Source: Nocardia colli
GTDB taxonomy: Bacteria; Actinomycetota; Actinomycetes; Mycobacteriales; Mycobacteriaceae
DNA length: 64,000 nucleotides
Assembly (NCBI RefSeq): GCF_008704205.1
Contig: NZ_VXLC01000023.1
Location: 124,001 to 188,000, forward strand
Direction: 5' to 3'
Part shown: piece after piece, positions 50,181-58,964 of the stretch
Layout: every line of letters starts with the position of its first letter
How positions within the stretch are numbered: position 1 is the first letter of the stretch
Translations under genes and position numbers: made by a program
The notes under the pieces: generated by a model
Database searches by the model: none
The model's input: the letters and a program-made list of their open reading frames with translations, nothing else
Told to the model about the DNA's origin: nothing

Positions 50181-50850
50181 ACGCCGAGCACGCCGAGCAC
50201 GCCGAGCACGCCGAGCACGCCAAGGGACGTCGGGCACGTCGGGAACGCGGGGCACGTCGAGCGCGCCGGGGGACGCGGCATGCCGGGCACGCGGGGCATG
50301 CCGGGGACGGTCAGGGACACCGGGGCACGCGGGGGACGTCGAGCACGCGGGTTACGCCAGGCACACAGAGCGACGCCGGGCACGCAGGGCCGCCGAGCGA
50401 CGTCGGGCACGCGGAGGGACGTCGGGCACGCGGGGCACGACGAGCGCGCCAGGGACGCGGGCATGCTGAGGACGTCGGGCACGCAGGGCCGCCGGGCACG
50501 CAGGCCGCCGAGCGCGCCGGGCATGCCGAGCGACGTCGGGCAAACAAGGGGACGTCAGGCAAAGCAGGGGGACACCGAGCGTGCCGGGGATGCCGGGGGA
50601 CGTCAGGCACGCAGAGCGATGTCGGGCACGCAGAGCGATGTCGGGCACGCCGGGGGGACGCCGAGCACGCCGGGGATTGCCGGGGGACGCCGGGGACGCC
50701 GAGTATCCGGGGGACGCCGAGCACGCCGAGCATGCCTAGCGCGCCGGGCGCGTCGGGGGACGCCGAGCACGCCTAGAGCGCCCGGGGATTGCCGGAGGAC
50801 GCCGGGCACGCCGAACGGCTGCGGGGATGCTGAGGATGCCGGGCTACGGG
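50181..50850. repeat. Degenerate 9-bp minisatellite (ACGCCGAGC unit)
   Basis: About 670 bp made of variants of ACGCCGAGC, with four exact tandem copies at 50181-50216 followed by drifting copies (ACGTCGGGC, ACGCGGGGC, GCGCCGGGG) and occasional one-base insertions. Because the unit is a multiple of three, frames stay open on both strands and run into treZ; the peptides are meaningless low-complexity. The plus strand has many G runs; six lie within 50285-50335, enough for a G-quadruplex. It fills most of the 885-bp gap between the lipoprotein start and treZ, so the treZ promoter must lie in or beside it. Confidence 0.9.
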
Positions 50851-50897
50851 GATTGGGTTGCGGGGCGGGGAGGCCTGGGCCGTGGAATGCTGGCGGG

Positions 50898-52622
50898 GTG
50901 ACCTTGTTCGAGGTGTGGGCGCCGCGGGTGGAGCGGGTGCGGGTGGATGTGGATGGTGTTGTGCATCCGATGGGGCGGTTGGGGGGTGGTTGGTGGCGGG
51001 CTGAGGTGGTTGCTGCTGATGGGGCGCGGTATGGGTTTTTGCTTGATGATGATCCGAAGGTTTTGCCGGATCCGCGGTCGGCTCGGCAGCCGGACGGGGT
51101 GCATGAGCGGTCGGCGGTGCACCGGCTTGATCGGTCGGTGTGGACGGATTCCGGGTGGACCGGGCGGGAGTTGGCCGGTGCGGTGTTCTATGAGATGCAC
51201 GTCGGTACCTTCACTCCGGAGGGGACGTTCGACTCGGCGATCGAGCGGCTCGACTATCTGGTCGATCTCGGTGTCACCGTCGTTGAGTTGATGCCGGTGA
51301 ACGCGTTCGACGGCTCGCATAACTGGGGTTACGACGGGGTGCTCTGGTATGCGGTGCACGAGCCGTATGGCGGGCCGGATGGGTTGCAGCGGTTCGTGGA
51401 CGCCTGCCATGCGCGTGGGTTGGCGGTGGCGCTGGACGTTGTCTACAACCATCTCGGCCCCTCCGGGAATTACCTCCCGCGCTTCGCGCCCTACCTCACC
51501 GAGGGGCGCAACACGTGGGGGCAGAGCCTGAATCTGGATGGCCCCGACTCCGACGAGGTGCGCCGGCACATCATCGGCAACGCCTTGCGCTGGCTGCGCG
51601 ACTTCCACATCGACGCACTCCGCATCGACGCCGTGCACGCCCTGGTCGACCGCACCGCGAACCACATACTCGCCGAACTCGCCACCGAGACAACGCGTCT
51701 CGCCGCGCACGTGCGCAGGCCGCTCACCCTTATCGCGGAGAGCGACCTGAACGACCCGAAACTGATCACCCCGCGCGCCGCGGGCGGTTACGGACTGACC
51801 GGCCAGTGGAACGACGACCTGCACCACGCGATCCACACCGCGGTCTCCGGTGAACGTCAGGGCTACTACGCCGATTTCGGCTCACTGCGCTGCCTGGCCC
51901 ACACCCTGACGCACGGATTCTTCCACGCCGCAACGTTTTCCAGCTTCCGTGCGCGCACCCACGGCCGCCCGATCGACACCGCGGTGATCCCGGCCAGCTC
52001 CCTGCTCGCCTACACCTGCAACCATGACCAGATCGGCAACCGCGCCATCGGCGACCGCCCCAGCGCCAATCTCACCGACGGCCAACTGGCGATCAAAGCC
52101 GCACTGGTGCTGTGCTCGCCGTACACGCCGATGCTGTTCATGGGCGAGGAGTGGGGCGCGAACACCCCGTTCCTGTTCTTCACCTCGCACACCGACCCGG
52201 TGATCGCGGCCGCCACCGCGGACGGCCGCAAGGCCGAATTCGCCGAACACGGCTGGAGCACCGACGAAGTGCCGAACCCACAGGACCCGGAGACGTTCCT
52301 GCGCTCGAAGCTGAACTGGGCCGAACTCGAAGAATCCCGGCACATCCGGCTACATTCCTGCTACCGGAAACTGCTGGCCCTGCGCCGCGAGCGACCCGAA
52401 CTCACCGACCCGTGGCTGACCCATATCTCGGTCGATTACGACGAGAACGCGCGCTGGATCGTCGTGCATCGCGGCGAGCTGAAACTGGTGTGCAACCTGT
52501 CCGAAGACCAGGTCACCGTGCCGGTCACCGGCTTCTCGCTGCTGTCCTGGGAGCCGCCGACCTCGGGCCCGTCGGCGACGACGCTACCCGCGCACTCGTT
52601 CGCGCTCCTCGCCGACCACTGA
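50898..52622 (+). CDS. treZ: Maltooligosyltrehalose trehalohydrolase
   Basis: A 574-residue GH13 enzyme that releases trehalose from maltooligosyltrehalose made by TreY. After an N-terminal CBM48-like domain (LFEVWAPRVERVRVDV) the barrel carries Asp244 in RIDAVHALVD, Glu281 in LIAESDLND and Asp377 in CNHDQIGN; LFMGEEWGANTPFLFF is a family block. The GTG at 50898 is chosen because the frame upstream is only repeat DNA. It is far from treXY and on the other strand. Its first 500 bp are strikingly G/T-rich and the rest C-rich. Confidence 0.95.
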   Translation: MTLFEVWAPRVERVRVDVDGVVHPMGRLGGGWWRAEVVAADGARYGFLLDDDPKVLPDPRSARQPDGVHERSAVHRLDRSVWTDSGWTGRELAGAVFYEMHVGTFTPEGTFDSAIERLDYLVDLGVTVVELMPVNAFDGSHNWGYDGVLWYAVHEPYGGPDGLQRFVDACHARGLAVALDVVYNHLGPSGNYLPRFAPYLTEGRNTWGQSLNLDGPDSDEVRRHIIGNALRWLRDFHIDALRIDAVHALVDRTANHILAELATETTRLAAHVRRPLTLIAESDLNDPKLITPRAAGGYGLTGQWNDDLHHAIHTAVSGERQGYYADFGSLRCLAHTLTHGFFHAATFSSFRARTHGRPIDTAVIPASSLLAYTCNHDQIGNRAIGDRPSANLTDGQLAIKAALVLCSPYTPMLFMGEEWGANTPFLFFTSHTDPVIAAATADGRKAEFAEHGWSTDEVPNPQDPETFLRSKLNWAELEESRHIRLHSCYRKLLALRRERPELTDPWLTHISVDYDENARWIVVHRGELKLVCNLSEDQVTVPVTGFSLLSWEPPTSGPSATTLPAHSFALLADH

Positions 52623-52711
52623 GCAAAACCCCGGTTGCGGGGAAGTCACGAAAGAAAACTGTCCGAGACAGATCCATTGCCCGGTGTGACCGCCGCCATT
52701 ACCGTAGAAAG

Positions 52712-53959
52712 ATGAGCAACGAGGCTTCCGGGGATCTAGCGCCGATCCCGACCGGGATGGGTGGCCAGGCCACCGCCGAATTCGCCCCACTGGTGCGCGC
52801 TTTCGCCAGAACCTTCGGACACCGCCGCGGCGCGGGCGGCGCCCTCTCGGTGCACCTGCACGGCGAGCCGCTGCTCGACATCTGGACCGGATCCGGCGGC
52901 AGCACGCCGTGGACCCAGGACACCGGGTCGATCATCTTCTCCGCGACGAAGGGCGTCACCGCCACCGTCATCCATCGCCTCGCCGACCGGGGGCTGATCG
53001 ATTACACCGCTCCGGTCGCGGAGTACTGGCCGGAGTTCGCCGCCAACGGCAAGGCGAAAATCACCGTGCGCCAAGCGATGACGCACAGCGCGGGCCTGTC
53101 CGCGCTCGCGCCGCTGGCCACCGGCCTCGGCGACGTGCTCGACCACGAGCTGATGGAACAGCGCCTGGCCGCCGCGAAACCCGATCGCCTGCTGGGCGTT
53201 CCGGCCTATCACGCGCTCACCTTCGGCTGGCTGATGGCCGGCCTGGCCCGGTCGATCACCGGCCGCAGCATGGGCGAGCTGTTCCGTTCCGAGGTCGCCG
53301 ACCCGCTCGGCATCGACGGCATCCACCTCGGCGCACCGCCGCCGGACGCCCCGACCACCTATGCGCCGCTGGCCGGCTCCCAGCTGAGCCTGATCGGAAA
53401 GCCGGTCAGCGCAATGATATTGGGCCGCAGCCACCGGATCCCCGGTGCGTTGGGCGCGGCTACCCGCTGCCTGTTCCTGCCCGGATTGGAATCCATCCTG
53501 GCCGGCGACCAGCCACCGATCCTGAATACCGAACTCGGCGCCGGCAACGGTGTCTGCACCGCAACGGCGCTCGCCACCATGTACGGCGCGCTCGCCAACG
53601 ACGGTGTGGCAGACGGCCGTCAGTACCTGAGCCCGCGAACGATCAAGGCGATCCGGCGGATTCAGACCTACCGCCTCGACCACGCCCTGTTCTACACGCC
53701 CATGCTCTGGCGGCTCGGCTACCACTCGCTGCCGATGCCGGGCGCGCACGCCGGATTCGGCCACATCGGCCTCGGCGGTTCCTTCGGCTGGGCCGAACCG
53801 CGCCTCGGCCTTTCGGTCGGCTTCGTGCACAACCGGCTGTCCGTCGGCCAGATGTCCTACGACATGTCGGCGGCGTTCTGGATGCTGCCGATGCTGCTGA
53901 ACTGCCTGCGCGCCACCCGGCGCATCCCCCTGGAGGAGACGCGCGAGGCGGCGGCATAG
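52712..53959 (+). CDS. Beta-lactamase-fold esterase (EstB/LipL type)
   Basis: A 415-residue serine hydrolase of the class C beta-lactamase fold. Ser77 and Lys80 form the SxxK motif in IIFSATKG; a Tyr near 172 (PAYHALTFGW) is the likely general base, and HIGLGGSFGW matches the late HGG/KTG-type motif. These enzymes act as esterases or lipases (LipL, EstB) rather than lactamases. No signal peptide, so intracellular or associated. ATG 52712 follows a weak AGAAAG site. Its stop is one base from the ilvA stop on the opposite strand. Confidence 0.9.
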   Translation: MSNEASGDLAPIPTGMGGQATAEFAPLVRAFARTFGHRRGAGGALSVHLHGEPLLDIWTGSGGSTPWTQDTGSIIFSATKGVTATVIHRLADRGLIDYTAPVAEYWPEFAANGKAKITVRQAMTHSAGLSALAPLATGLGDVLDHELMEQRLAAAKPDRLLGVPAYHALTFGWLMAGLARSITGRSMGELFRSEVADPLGIDGIHLGAPPPDAPTTYAPLAGSQLSLIGKPVSAMILGRSHRIPGALGAATRCLFLPGLESILAGDQPPILNTELGAGNGVCTATALATMYGALANDGVADGRQYLSPRTIKAIRRIQTYRLDHALFYTPMLWRLGYHSLPMPGAHAGFGHIGLGGSFGWAEPRLGLSVGFVHNRLSVGQMSYDMSAAFWMLPMLLNCLRATRRIPLEETREAAA

Positions 53960-53960
53960 G

Positions 53961-55316
53961 TCAGGTCAGATAGCGGTAGGCCGGCGAGCCGGGTTCGAGT
54001 CGTTCGCACTGGATCGGCGATTCGGCCATCCGTTCCAGCAACGCGCCCAGCCCATCCGGGGCGCCGAGCTCGATACCGACCAGCGCCGAACCGGTTTCGC
54101 GGTTGTTGCGCTTGACGTACTCGAACATGGTGATGTCGTCGTCCGGCCCGAGCACCTCGTCCAGGAAGCGCCGCAGCGCGCCCGGCTCCTGCGGGAAGTC
54201 CACCAGGAAATAGTGTTTCAGGCCGCGGTGCACCAGCGAGCGCTCGATGATCTCGCCGTAGCGCGATACATCGTTGTTGCCGCCGGAGACCAGGCACACC
54301 ACCGTCGAACCAGGCTGCACCGTGAGCTCGGACAGCGCCGTAACCGCCAGCGCCCCAGCGGGTTCGGCGATGATGCCCTCGTTCTGGTACAGGTCGAGCA
54401 TGGTCGTGCAGATGGCGCCCTCGTCGACCTGCATCATCCGGAACGAGCTTGTCCCGGTGGGGGATTCGGTGGTGGTCAGTAACGGCAGCGAGGCGTGCGA
54501 GACCACCCGGCCGCCGAACCCGGCGATCGCCGCGAACGGCACCTGACCGATCCGGCGCACTGCGGCGCCGTCCACGAACGGGTCGATCTCCGGCAGCGTC
54601 ACCGGTCCGCCGGCCACCAGCGCCGCGGTCATCGAGGCCGCACCCGCCGGTTCCACACCGAGAATCGAGGTGTGCGGCGACCGGTCGCGCAGGTAGGTGC
54701 CGACGCCGGCCAGGCAGCCACCGCCGCCCACCGGCACCACGACCAGGTCGGGGGAGGTGCCGAGCTGCTCCAGGATTTCCGGCGCGATGGTGCCCTGCCC
54801 GGCCGCGGTGCGCACGTCGTCGAACGGCGGCACCATGGTCGCGCCGGTGCGTTCGACGTCGTCGCTGGCCGCCGCGGCCGCGGCATCGTAGGTTTCGCCG
54901 ACCGCGATCAGCTGCACGAATTCGCCGCCGTGCACCCGGATCCGGTCGCGTTTCTGCTTGGGCGTGGTGGTCGGGACGTAGATGCGGCACTTGATGCCCA
55001 TCGCGTGGCAGGCGAACGCCACGCCCTGTGCGTGGTTGCCCGCGCTGGCCGCGACCACGCCGGCGGCGCGTTCGCTCGCGGTCAGCTGCATCACCAGGTT
55101 GTAGGCGCCACGCAACTTGTATGAGCGGACCGCGGACAGGTCCTCGCGCTTCAAGTAGACGTTCGCTCCGGTGAGCCGCGATAGCCGCTCGCTGCGTTGC
55201 AGCGGAGTCGGCTCGATAATCTCGGCAATTCGCTTGGCGGCAGCGTCGATCTCGTCCGCGCTCAGCGCGGGACGAGAACTGGACAGTGCGTCGATGACAT
55301 CAAGCGGATTGGACAC
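53961..55316 (-). CDS. ilvA: Threonine ammonia-lyase (threonine deaminase)
   Basis: A 451-residue PLP enzyme that deaminates threonine to 2-oxobutyrate, the first step to isoleucine. Lys67 in VRSYKLRGAYN binds PLP; GGGGCLAGVGTYL (about 200-212) holds the phosphate. The C-terminal 110 residues form one ACT-like regulatory domain (LKHYFLVDFPQEPGALRRFL), as in shorter actinobacterial IlvA, so isoleucine feedback is likely. GTG 55316 has a CATATT element just ahead, suggesting a leaderless mRNA. The frame continues upstream without support. No leader peptide or T-box found. Confidence 0.95.
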   Translation of the reverse strand: MSNPLDVIDALSSSRPALSADEIDAAAKRIAEIIEPTPLQRSERLSRLTGANVYLKREDLSAVRSYKLRGAYNLVMQLTASERAAGVVAASAGNHAQGVAFACHAMGIKCRIYVPTTTPKQKRDRIRVHGGEFVQLIAVGETYDAAAAAASDDVERTGATMVPPFDDVRTAAGQGTIAPEILEQLGTSPDLVVVPVGGGGCLAGVGTYLRDRSPHTSILGVEPAGAASMTAALVAGGPVTLPEIDPFVDGAAVRRIGQVPFAAIAGFGGRVVSHASLPLLTTTESPTGTSSFRMMQVDEGAICTTMLDLYQNEGIIAEPAGALAVTALSELTVQPGSTVVCLVSGGNNDVSRYGEIIERSLVHRGLKHYFLVDFPQEPGALRRFLDEVLGPDDDITMFEYVKRNNRETGSALVGIELGAPDGLGALLERMAESPIQCERLEPGSPAYRYLT

Positions 55317-55328
55317 CCGAAATATGCT

Positions 55329-55363
55329 GCCACCCGCCGCTTCGGGCTGCTGCGGCGGGTGGC
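55329..55363 (-). terminator. Hairpin after nitroreductase gene
   Basis: GCCACCCGCCGC (55329-55340) pairs perfectly with 55352-55363, a 12-bp stem with an 11-base loop. It lies between the Ddn-type gene stop (55415) and the ilvA promoter, so it probably ends the upstream transcript. Confidence 0.65.
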
Positions 55364-55414
55364 GGTGCTGCACAGAATCAGCCGGCATCGCGTCGGATGA
55401 TCCGACGCCGGGGC

Positions 55415-55852
55415 TCAGTCCTGCGGAGTCAGGACGAAGACAGGGATGACGCGGTCTGTCTTCTTCGTGTACTCGTTGTAGTCCGGCCAGACCTCGGCGG
55501 CCCGGTCCCACCACACCTGCCGCTCGTCACCGGTGACCTCGCGGGCGGTGTAGTCCTTGTTCTCCGTGCCGTCGCGCAGTTCGACGTGCGGTTCGGCCTT
55601 GATGTTGTAGTACCAGACGGGATGCTTCGGTGCGCCGCCCAGCGAGGCGACCACCGCGTATTCGCCGTTGTGCTCGACCCGCATCAACGGGGTCTTACGC
55701 AGTTTGCCTGACTTCGCACCCTTGGTGGTCAGCAGGATGACCGGCTTTCCCTGCATCGTGGTGCCCTCGGCGCCGCCGGAGTTCTCGTACTTCTCGGCTT
55801 GCTCGCGGGCCCAGTCGGATGTACTCGGTTCGTATTCTCCTGTCAGTGGCAT
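55415..55852 (-). CDS. Deazaflavin (F420)-dependent nitroreductase family protein
   Basis: A 145-residue protein of the Ddn/AclJ family, split-barrel enzymes that use F420 and reduce quinones or nitro compounds such as pretomanid. Visible blocks are GKPVILLTTKGAKSGKLRKTPLM, VVASLGGAPKHPVWYYNI and ELRDGTENKDYTAREV. ATG 55852 (MPLTGEYEPS) gives the family's usual start; an ATG at 55930 is in frame but adds residues not like the family. It precedes ilvA on the same strand; Rv1558-ilvA has the same order, from memory. Confidence 0.9.
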   Translation of the reverse strand: MPLTGEYEPSTSDWAREQAEKYENSGGAEGTTMQGKPVILLTTKGAKSGKLRKTPLMRVEHNGEYAVVASLGGAPKHPVWYYNIKAEPHVELRDGTENKDYTAREVTGDERQVWWDRAAEVWPDYNEYTKKTDRVIPVFVLTPQD

Positions 55853-55941
55853 GAACGAGGAAACGTCTCGGGGATCCACTGTGTTCCCGGCGACACCAAA
55901 GTTCGGTAGACCGAACTTCACTGTCCGCATATCCTTACTAG

Positions 55942-56169
55942 ATGGCAGTTGTTCACCCGTCGGCCCGCTCCGCGACCATTGAGATCGCCGGGAGCGCGTG
56001 GCCGCTGTACAAGCTCGAGGCGCTGGCCGCCGCGCTGGTGATCTGCCTGATTCTCGCGCTGATCACCGGATCGCCGCAGGTGGCGGTGCTGATCGCCGCA
56101 GCAGTCGGGGCGGCCCGCTGGCTGGTCGGCGTGGCCGTCGCACGTCGTTCGGCCGACCGCAGCGCCTAG
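55942..56169 (+). CDS. Small membrane protein
   Basis: A 75-residue protein with two hydrophobic segments (LEALAAALVICLILALITG and VAVLIAAAVGAARWLVGVA) and a basic tail. Starts at ATG 55942, divergent from the Ddn-type gene. No family recognised. Its TAG stop shares the CTAG at 56166-56169 with the convergent LuxR-type gene, so the two coding regions abut exactly. Confidence 0.7.
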   Translation: MAVVHPSARSATIEIAGSAWPLYKLEALAAALVICLILALITGSPQVAVLIAAAVGAARWLVGVAVARRSADRSA

Positions 56170-58853
56170 TCCGCGTCGAGCGGGAGATCCGCGAGTTCAC
56201 CTCGCGACAGCACGCCCAGCTTTGGATACGCCTTGTACAGGTGATGGCCGACGGTGCGTGGACTGAGGAACAACTGCGCGGCGATGTCCCGATTGGACAT
56301 GCCCTGCGCGGCCAATCGGACGATCTGTAGTTCCTGCGGCGTCAATGCCGCCAGCACGCCCTGCGCGGGGCGGGCGGCGGTGCCGACGCCGAGCGCCGCG
56401 AGTTCGGTGCGGGTTCGTTGGGCCCACGGGTTGGCGTCGAGTCGTTCGAAGGCTTCCAGCGCGGGTTGCAGCTGAGTTCGCGCGTCGGCCTTGCGGCGCG
56501 TGCGACGCAACCATTCGCCGTACAGCAGTTGGGTTCTCGCCTGTTCGAACGGCCGGCCGCCGAGGCGCAGCGCCGCGCGGTAGTGCTGGTCGGCGTTCGC
56601 GTCATCGATCAGGGCCCGGCCCCGGAATGCCAGAGCCGAGACCCACTCCTGCTGCGCGACCTCGGCCCATTCGGTCAGCCGGTCCAGTGCGTCGCCCGCG
56701 CGGGCCGGATCACCGAGCCGGACCGCCGCCTCGATCAGTTCGGGTAGCGCACGCCGCCCGGCCACGTGATGACGTGCGGGTTCGACGGTCAGCAGGGCCA
56801 ATCGGGCGAACGCGCTGTCGACCTTGCCGAGCCCCAGCTCCAGTGAACCGAGTGCGAGATGTGTCCACGGCGCGCCCGCCGCGGCACCACCGCCGAACTC
56901 CTCGGCGAGCGCACGATCGACCAGTTCCCGGCAGTCTTCCGCCCGGCCCTCCAGCGCCGCCAGATACGCGAGGTAGGCGGACAGCTGACTGATCCACTGC
57001 CCGTGCCCGAGATCGGTCGCGATCCGCAACCCCTCGGTCGCGGCGATCCGGCCCTCACCCGGCCGGCCGAGAAACGCCTCGGCCTCGGCCCGGAAGAACA
57101 GCAGCGTCGGCAGCAGCGCGATCCGGCCCTGCTCGCGGCATTCGGCGACGAGTTCGCCGGCCAGCTCGGCGACCTGGTCGTCCTGCCCGACGACCAGACC
57201 CATGCCACACAGCTGCACCAGGTCCCGCGGACTGTCCGCACCCGCGTTCCGCGCCGCGGTCGCCGCCGCGCGCAGGTCGACGGTGAACCGCCCGTTGGCC
57301 GCCGCGACCATGTAGCGCGCGATCGGTGCGAGCGGTTCGCTGTCCGGCAGCGCGAGCGTCGTCAGCGAATCGACCACCTCGGCCAGCTCCGGCGCACCGA
57401 GGTACCAGGCCGTGTGCAGCGCTTGAGCGAGGATGCGCGCGGCACGCGGCGGCTCGGACGCCCGCACCGCCGCGGCCGCGCCGAGTAGCAACCGGTGCGC
57501 CGAAAGTGGCTTGCCCGCACCGAATTCCGCGACGCCGCGGACGAGGTCGAGGCGTGCCAGCACCAGTTGATCGGTCGTCTGGGCGGCGGCGCGTTCGGCG
57601 AGCTGCCTGGCTAGATCGGGCAGCCCCGTTTCACCCGCGGTCTCGGCGGCGAGCACCAGCCTGCGCACCCGATCCGTCGCCGCGGTGCTCAGTCCGGCCG
57701 CGCGTTCGTAGGCGGCGACGGCACCGTGATAGCCGCTGCGTTCCCGAGCGCGGTCGGCGGTTTCCTCGAGCGCGGCGGCGGTGGATTCATCCGGACCCGT
57801 TGCCGCCGAAGCAAGGTGCCAGGCCCGCAGGTCGGCATCTTCGTCCGAGGTCAGCGCCTCGGCGAGGGCGCGGTGGACAGCGAGGCGCTGAGTCAGCGGC
57901 GCACCCTGATAGATCGCCGAACGCAACAGCGGATGACGGAAGCTCAACGTCCGGCCGTCGCTGTGCACGAGTCCGGCGTCTTCGGCCGGCGCCAGATCGG
58001 ACAGCTCAGCGTCGAGCGCGGCGCCCGCCCGCAGCACCGTGGCGAGGTCGGCATTGCTCGCCGCCGCCGCGATCAGCAACAGCAGTCTGGTCGGCGCGGG
58101 CAGCCTGCTCGCCTGACCGTGGAACGCGACCTGGAGCCGCTGCGTCAATGGCAGCGGATTCGCTCCTGCGCCAGGTGATTCCGCCGCGAGCACGGCGGGC
58201 AGCTCGCGTAAGGCCAGCGGATTGCCGCCCGCCTCGCTGAGCAGCCGATACCGCAGCACCGGGGACAAATCAGGGTCGCGACTGTCCACCAGGGCGGCGG
58301 CCGCCTCCGGCGGCAGCCCGGTCACGATCAGCTCAGGCAGACCCGGGGCGGGGAAAACGTCCACCCCCGGACGGGTCGCGAAGATCATCACCACGCCCTC
58401 CGCGTCCAGCCGTCGGGCGGCGAACAGCAGCGCTTCCGCGGTCGCGCGATCGAGCCAGTGCGCGTCATCGATCAGGCAGAGCAGCGGCCCGTCGGTCGCC
58501 TCCTCGGCCAGCAACGACAACACCGCGAGGCCGATCAGCAGCCGATCGCCCGGATCCGGTTGCGCCAGACCGAAAGCGCCGCGCAACGCGTCGCGCTGCC
58601 GGTCGGGCAGGGTGTCCAGCAATGCGATACCCGGCCGCACCAGCAGATGCAGTCCGGCGAAGGGCAATTCGGCTTCGGATTCGATGCCCGCGCTGCGCAC
58701 CGCCGGAATGCCCTGGGCGGCCGCATAATCCAGCAGCGCCGTCTTGCCGATCCCGGGCTCGCCGCGCAGCACCAGCGCGCTGCTGCGCCCGTCGCGTGCC
58801 GCAGCGAGAAGCCGATCGATGTGTTCTTGTTCGGCTTGTCTTCCCTGGAGCAT
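56166..58853 (-). CDS. Large ATP-binding LuxR family regulator
   Basis: An 895-residue LAL-type regulator. The N-terminal AAA-like ATPase has Walker A GEPGIGKTALL at about 31-41 and a Walker B-like LLCLIDDAHWLDR near 140; a long helical TPR-like middle follows; the C-terminal 55 residues are a LuxR helix-turn-helix (LTPQELQIVRLAAQGMSNRDIA, then SPRTVGHHLYKAYPKLGV). LAL regulators respond to sugars or trigger antibiotic clusters. ATG 58853 is preferred, with a GTG at 58859 possible. It is divergent from the MspA-type gene by 111 bp. Confidence 0.93.
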   Translation of the reverse strand: MLQGRQAEQEHIDRLLAAARDGRSSALVLRGEPGIGKTALLDYAAAQGIPAVRSAGIESEAELPFAGLHLLVRPGIALLDTLPDRQRDALRGAFGLAQPDPGDRLLIGLAVLSLLAEEATDGPLLCLIDDAHWLDRATAEALLFAARRLDAEGVVMIFATRPGVDVFPAPGLPELIVTGLPPEAAAALVDSRDPDLSPVLRYRLLSEAGGNPLALRELPAVLAAESPGAGANPLPLTQRLQVAFHGQASRLPAPTRLLLLIAAAASNADLATVLRAGAALDAELSDLAPAEDAGLVHSDGRTLSFRHPLLRSAIYQGAPLTQRLAVHRALAEALTSDEDADLRAWHLASAATGPDESTAAALEETADRARERSGYHGAVAAYERAAGLSTAATDRVRRLVLAAETAGETGLPDLARQLAERAAAQTTDQLVLARLDLVRGVAEFGAGKPLSAHRLLLGAAAAVRASEPPRAARILAQALHTAWYLGAPELAEVVDSLTTLALPDSEPLAPIARYMVAAANGRFTVDLRAAATAARNAGADSPRDLVQLCGMGLVVGQDDQVAELAGELVAECREQGRIALLPTLLFFRAEAEAFLGRPGEGRIAATEGLRIATDLGHGQWISQLSAYLAYLAALEGRAEDCRELVDRALAEEFGGGAAAGAPWTHLALGSLELGLGKVDSAFARLALLTVEPARHHVAGRRALPELIEAAVRLGDPARAGDALDRLTEWAEVAQQEWVSALAFRGRALIDDANADQHYRAALRLGGRPFEQARTQLLYGEWLRRTRRKADARTQLQPALEAFERLDANPWAQRTRTELAALGVGTAARPAQGVLAALTPQELQIVRLAAQGMSNRDIAAQLFLSPRTVGHHLYKAYPKLGVLSRGELADLPLDAD

Positions 58854-58964
58854 GTCCACACCGTATCGGGCAGCTGGACGACCGATCATCGGTCGGTAAG
58901 CGCGCGGCAGTTATGCCGTGTCGCACCCGGCTGATATAGCCATCGGCTACTAAGGTCTGGGGCT

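Noticed and set aside
50181..50850. Possible CRISPR array
   Set aside because: The units are 9 bp, contiguous and drifting, with no unique spacers and no cas genes in the window.
49992..50897. A 300-codon in-frame extension of treZ
   Set aside because: It is translated minisatellite DNA. TreZ homologues begin at the GTG at 50898.
45270..50897. Integrated prophage or island at the tRNA-like gene
   Set aside because: No integrase, phage genes or duplicated tRNA end were found, although the gene content is accessory in character.
55317..55414. Attenuator or T-box leader for ilvA
   Set aside because: The hairpin lies upstream of the probable ilvA promoter, with no leader peptide or T-box motif, so it is better read as the terminator of the preceding gene.
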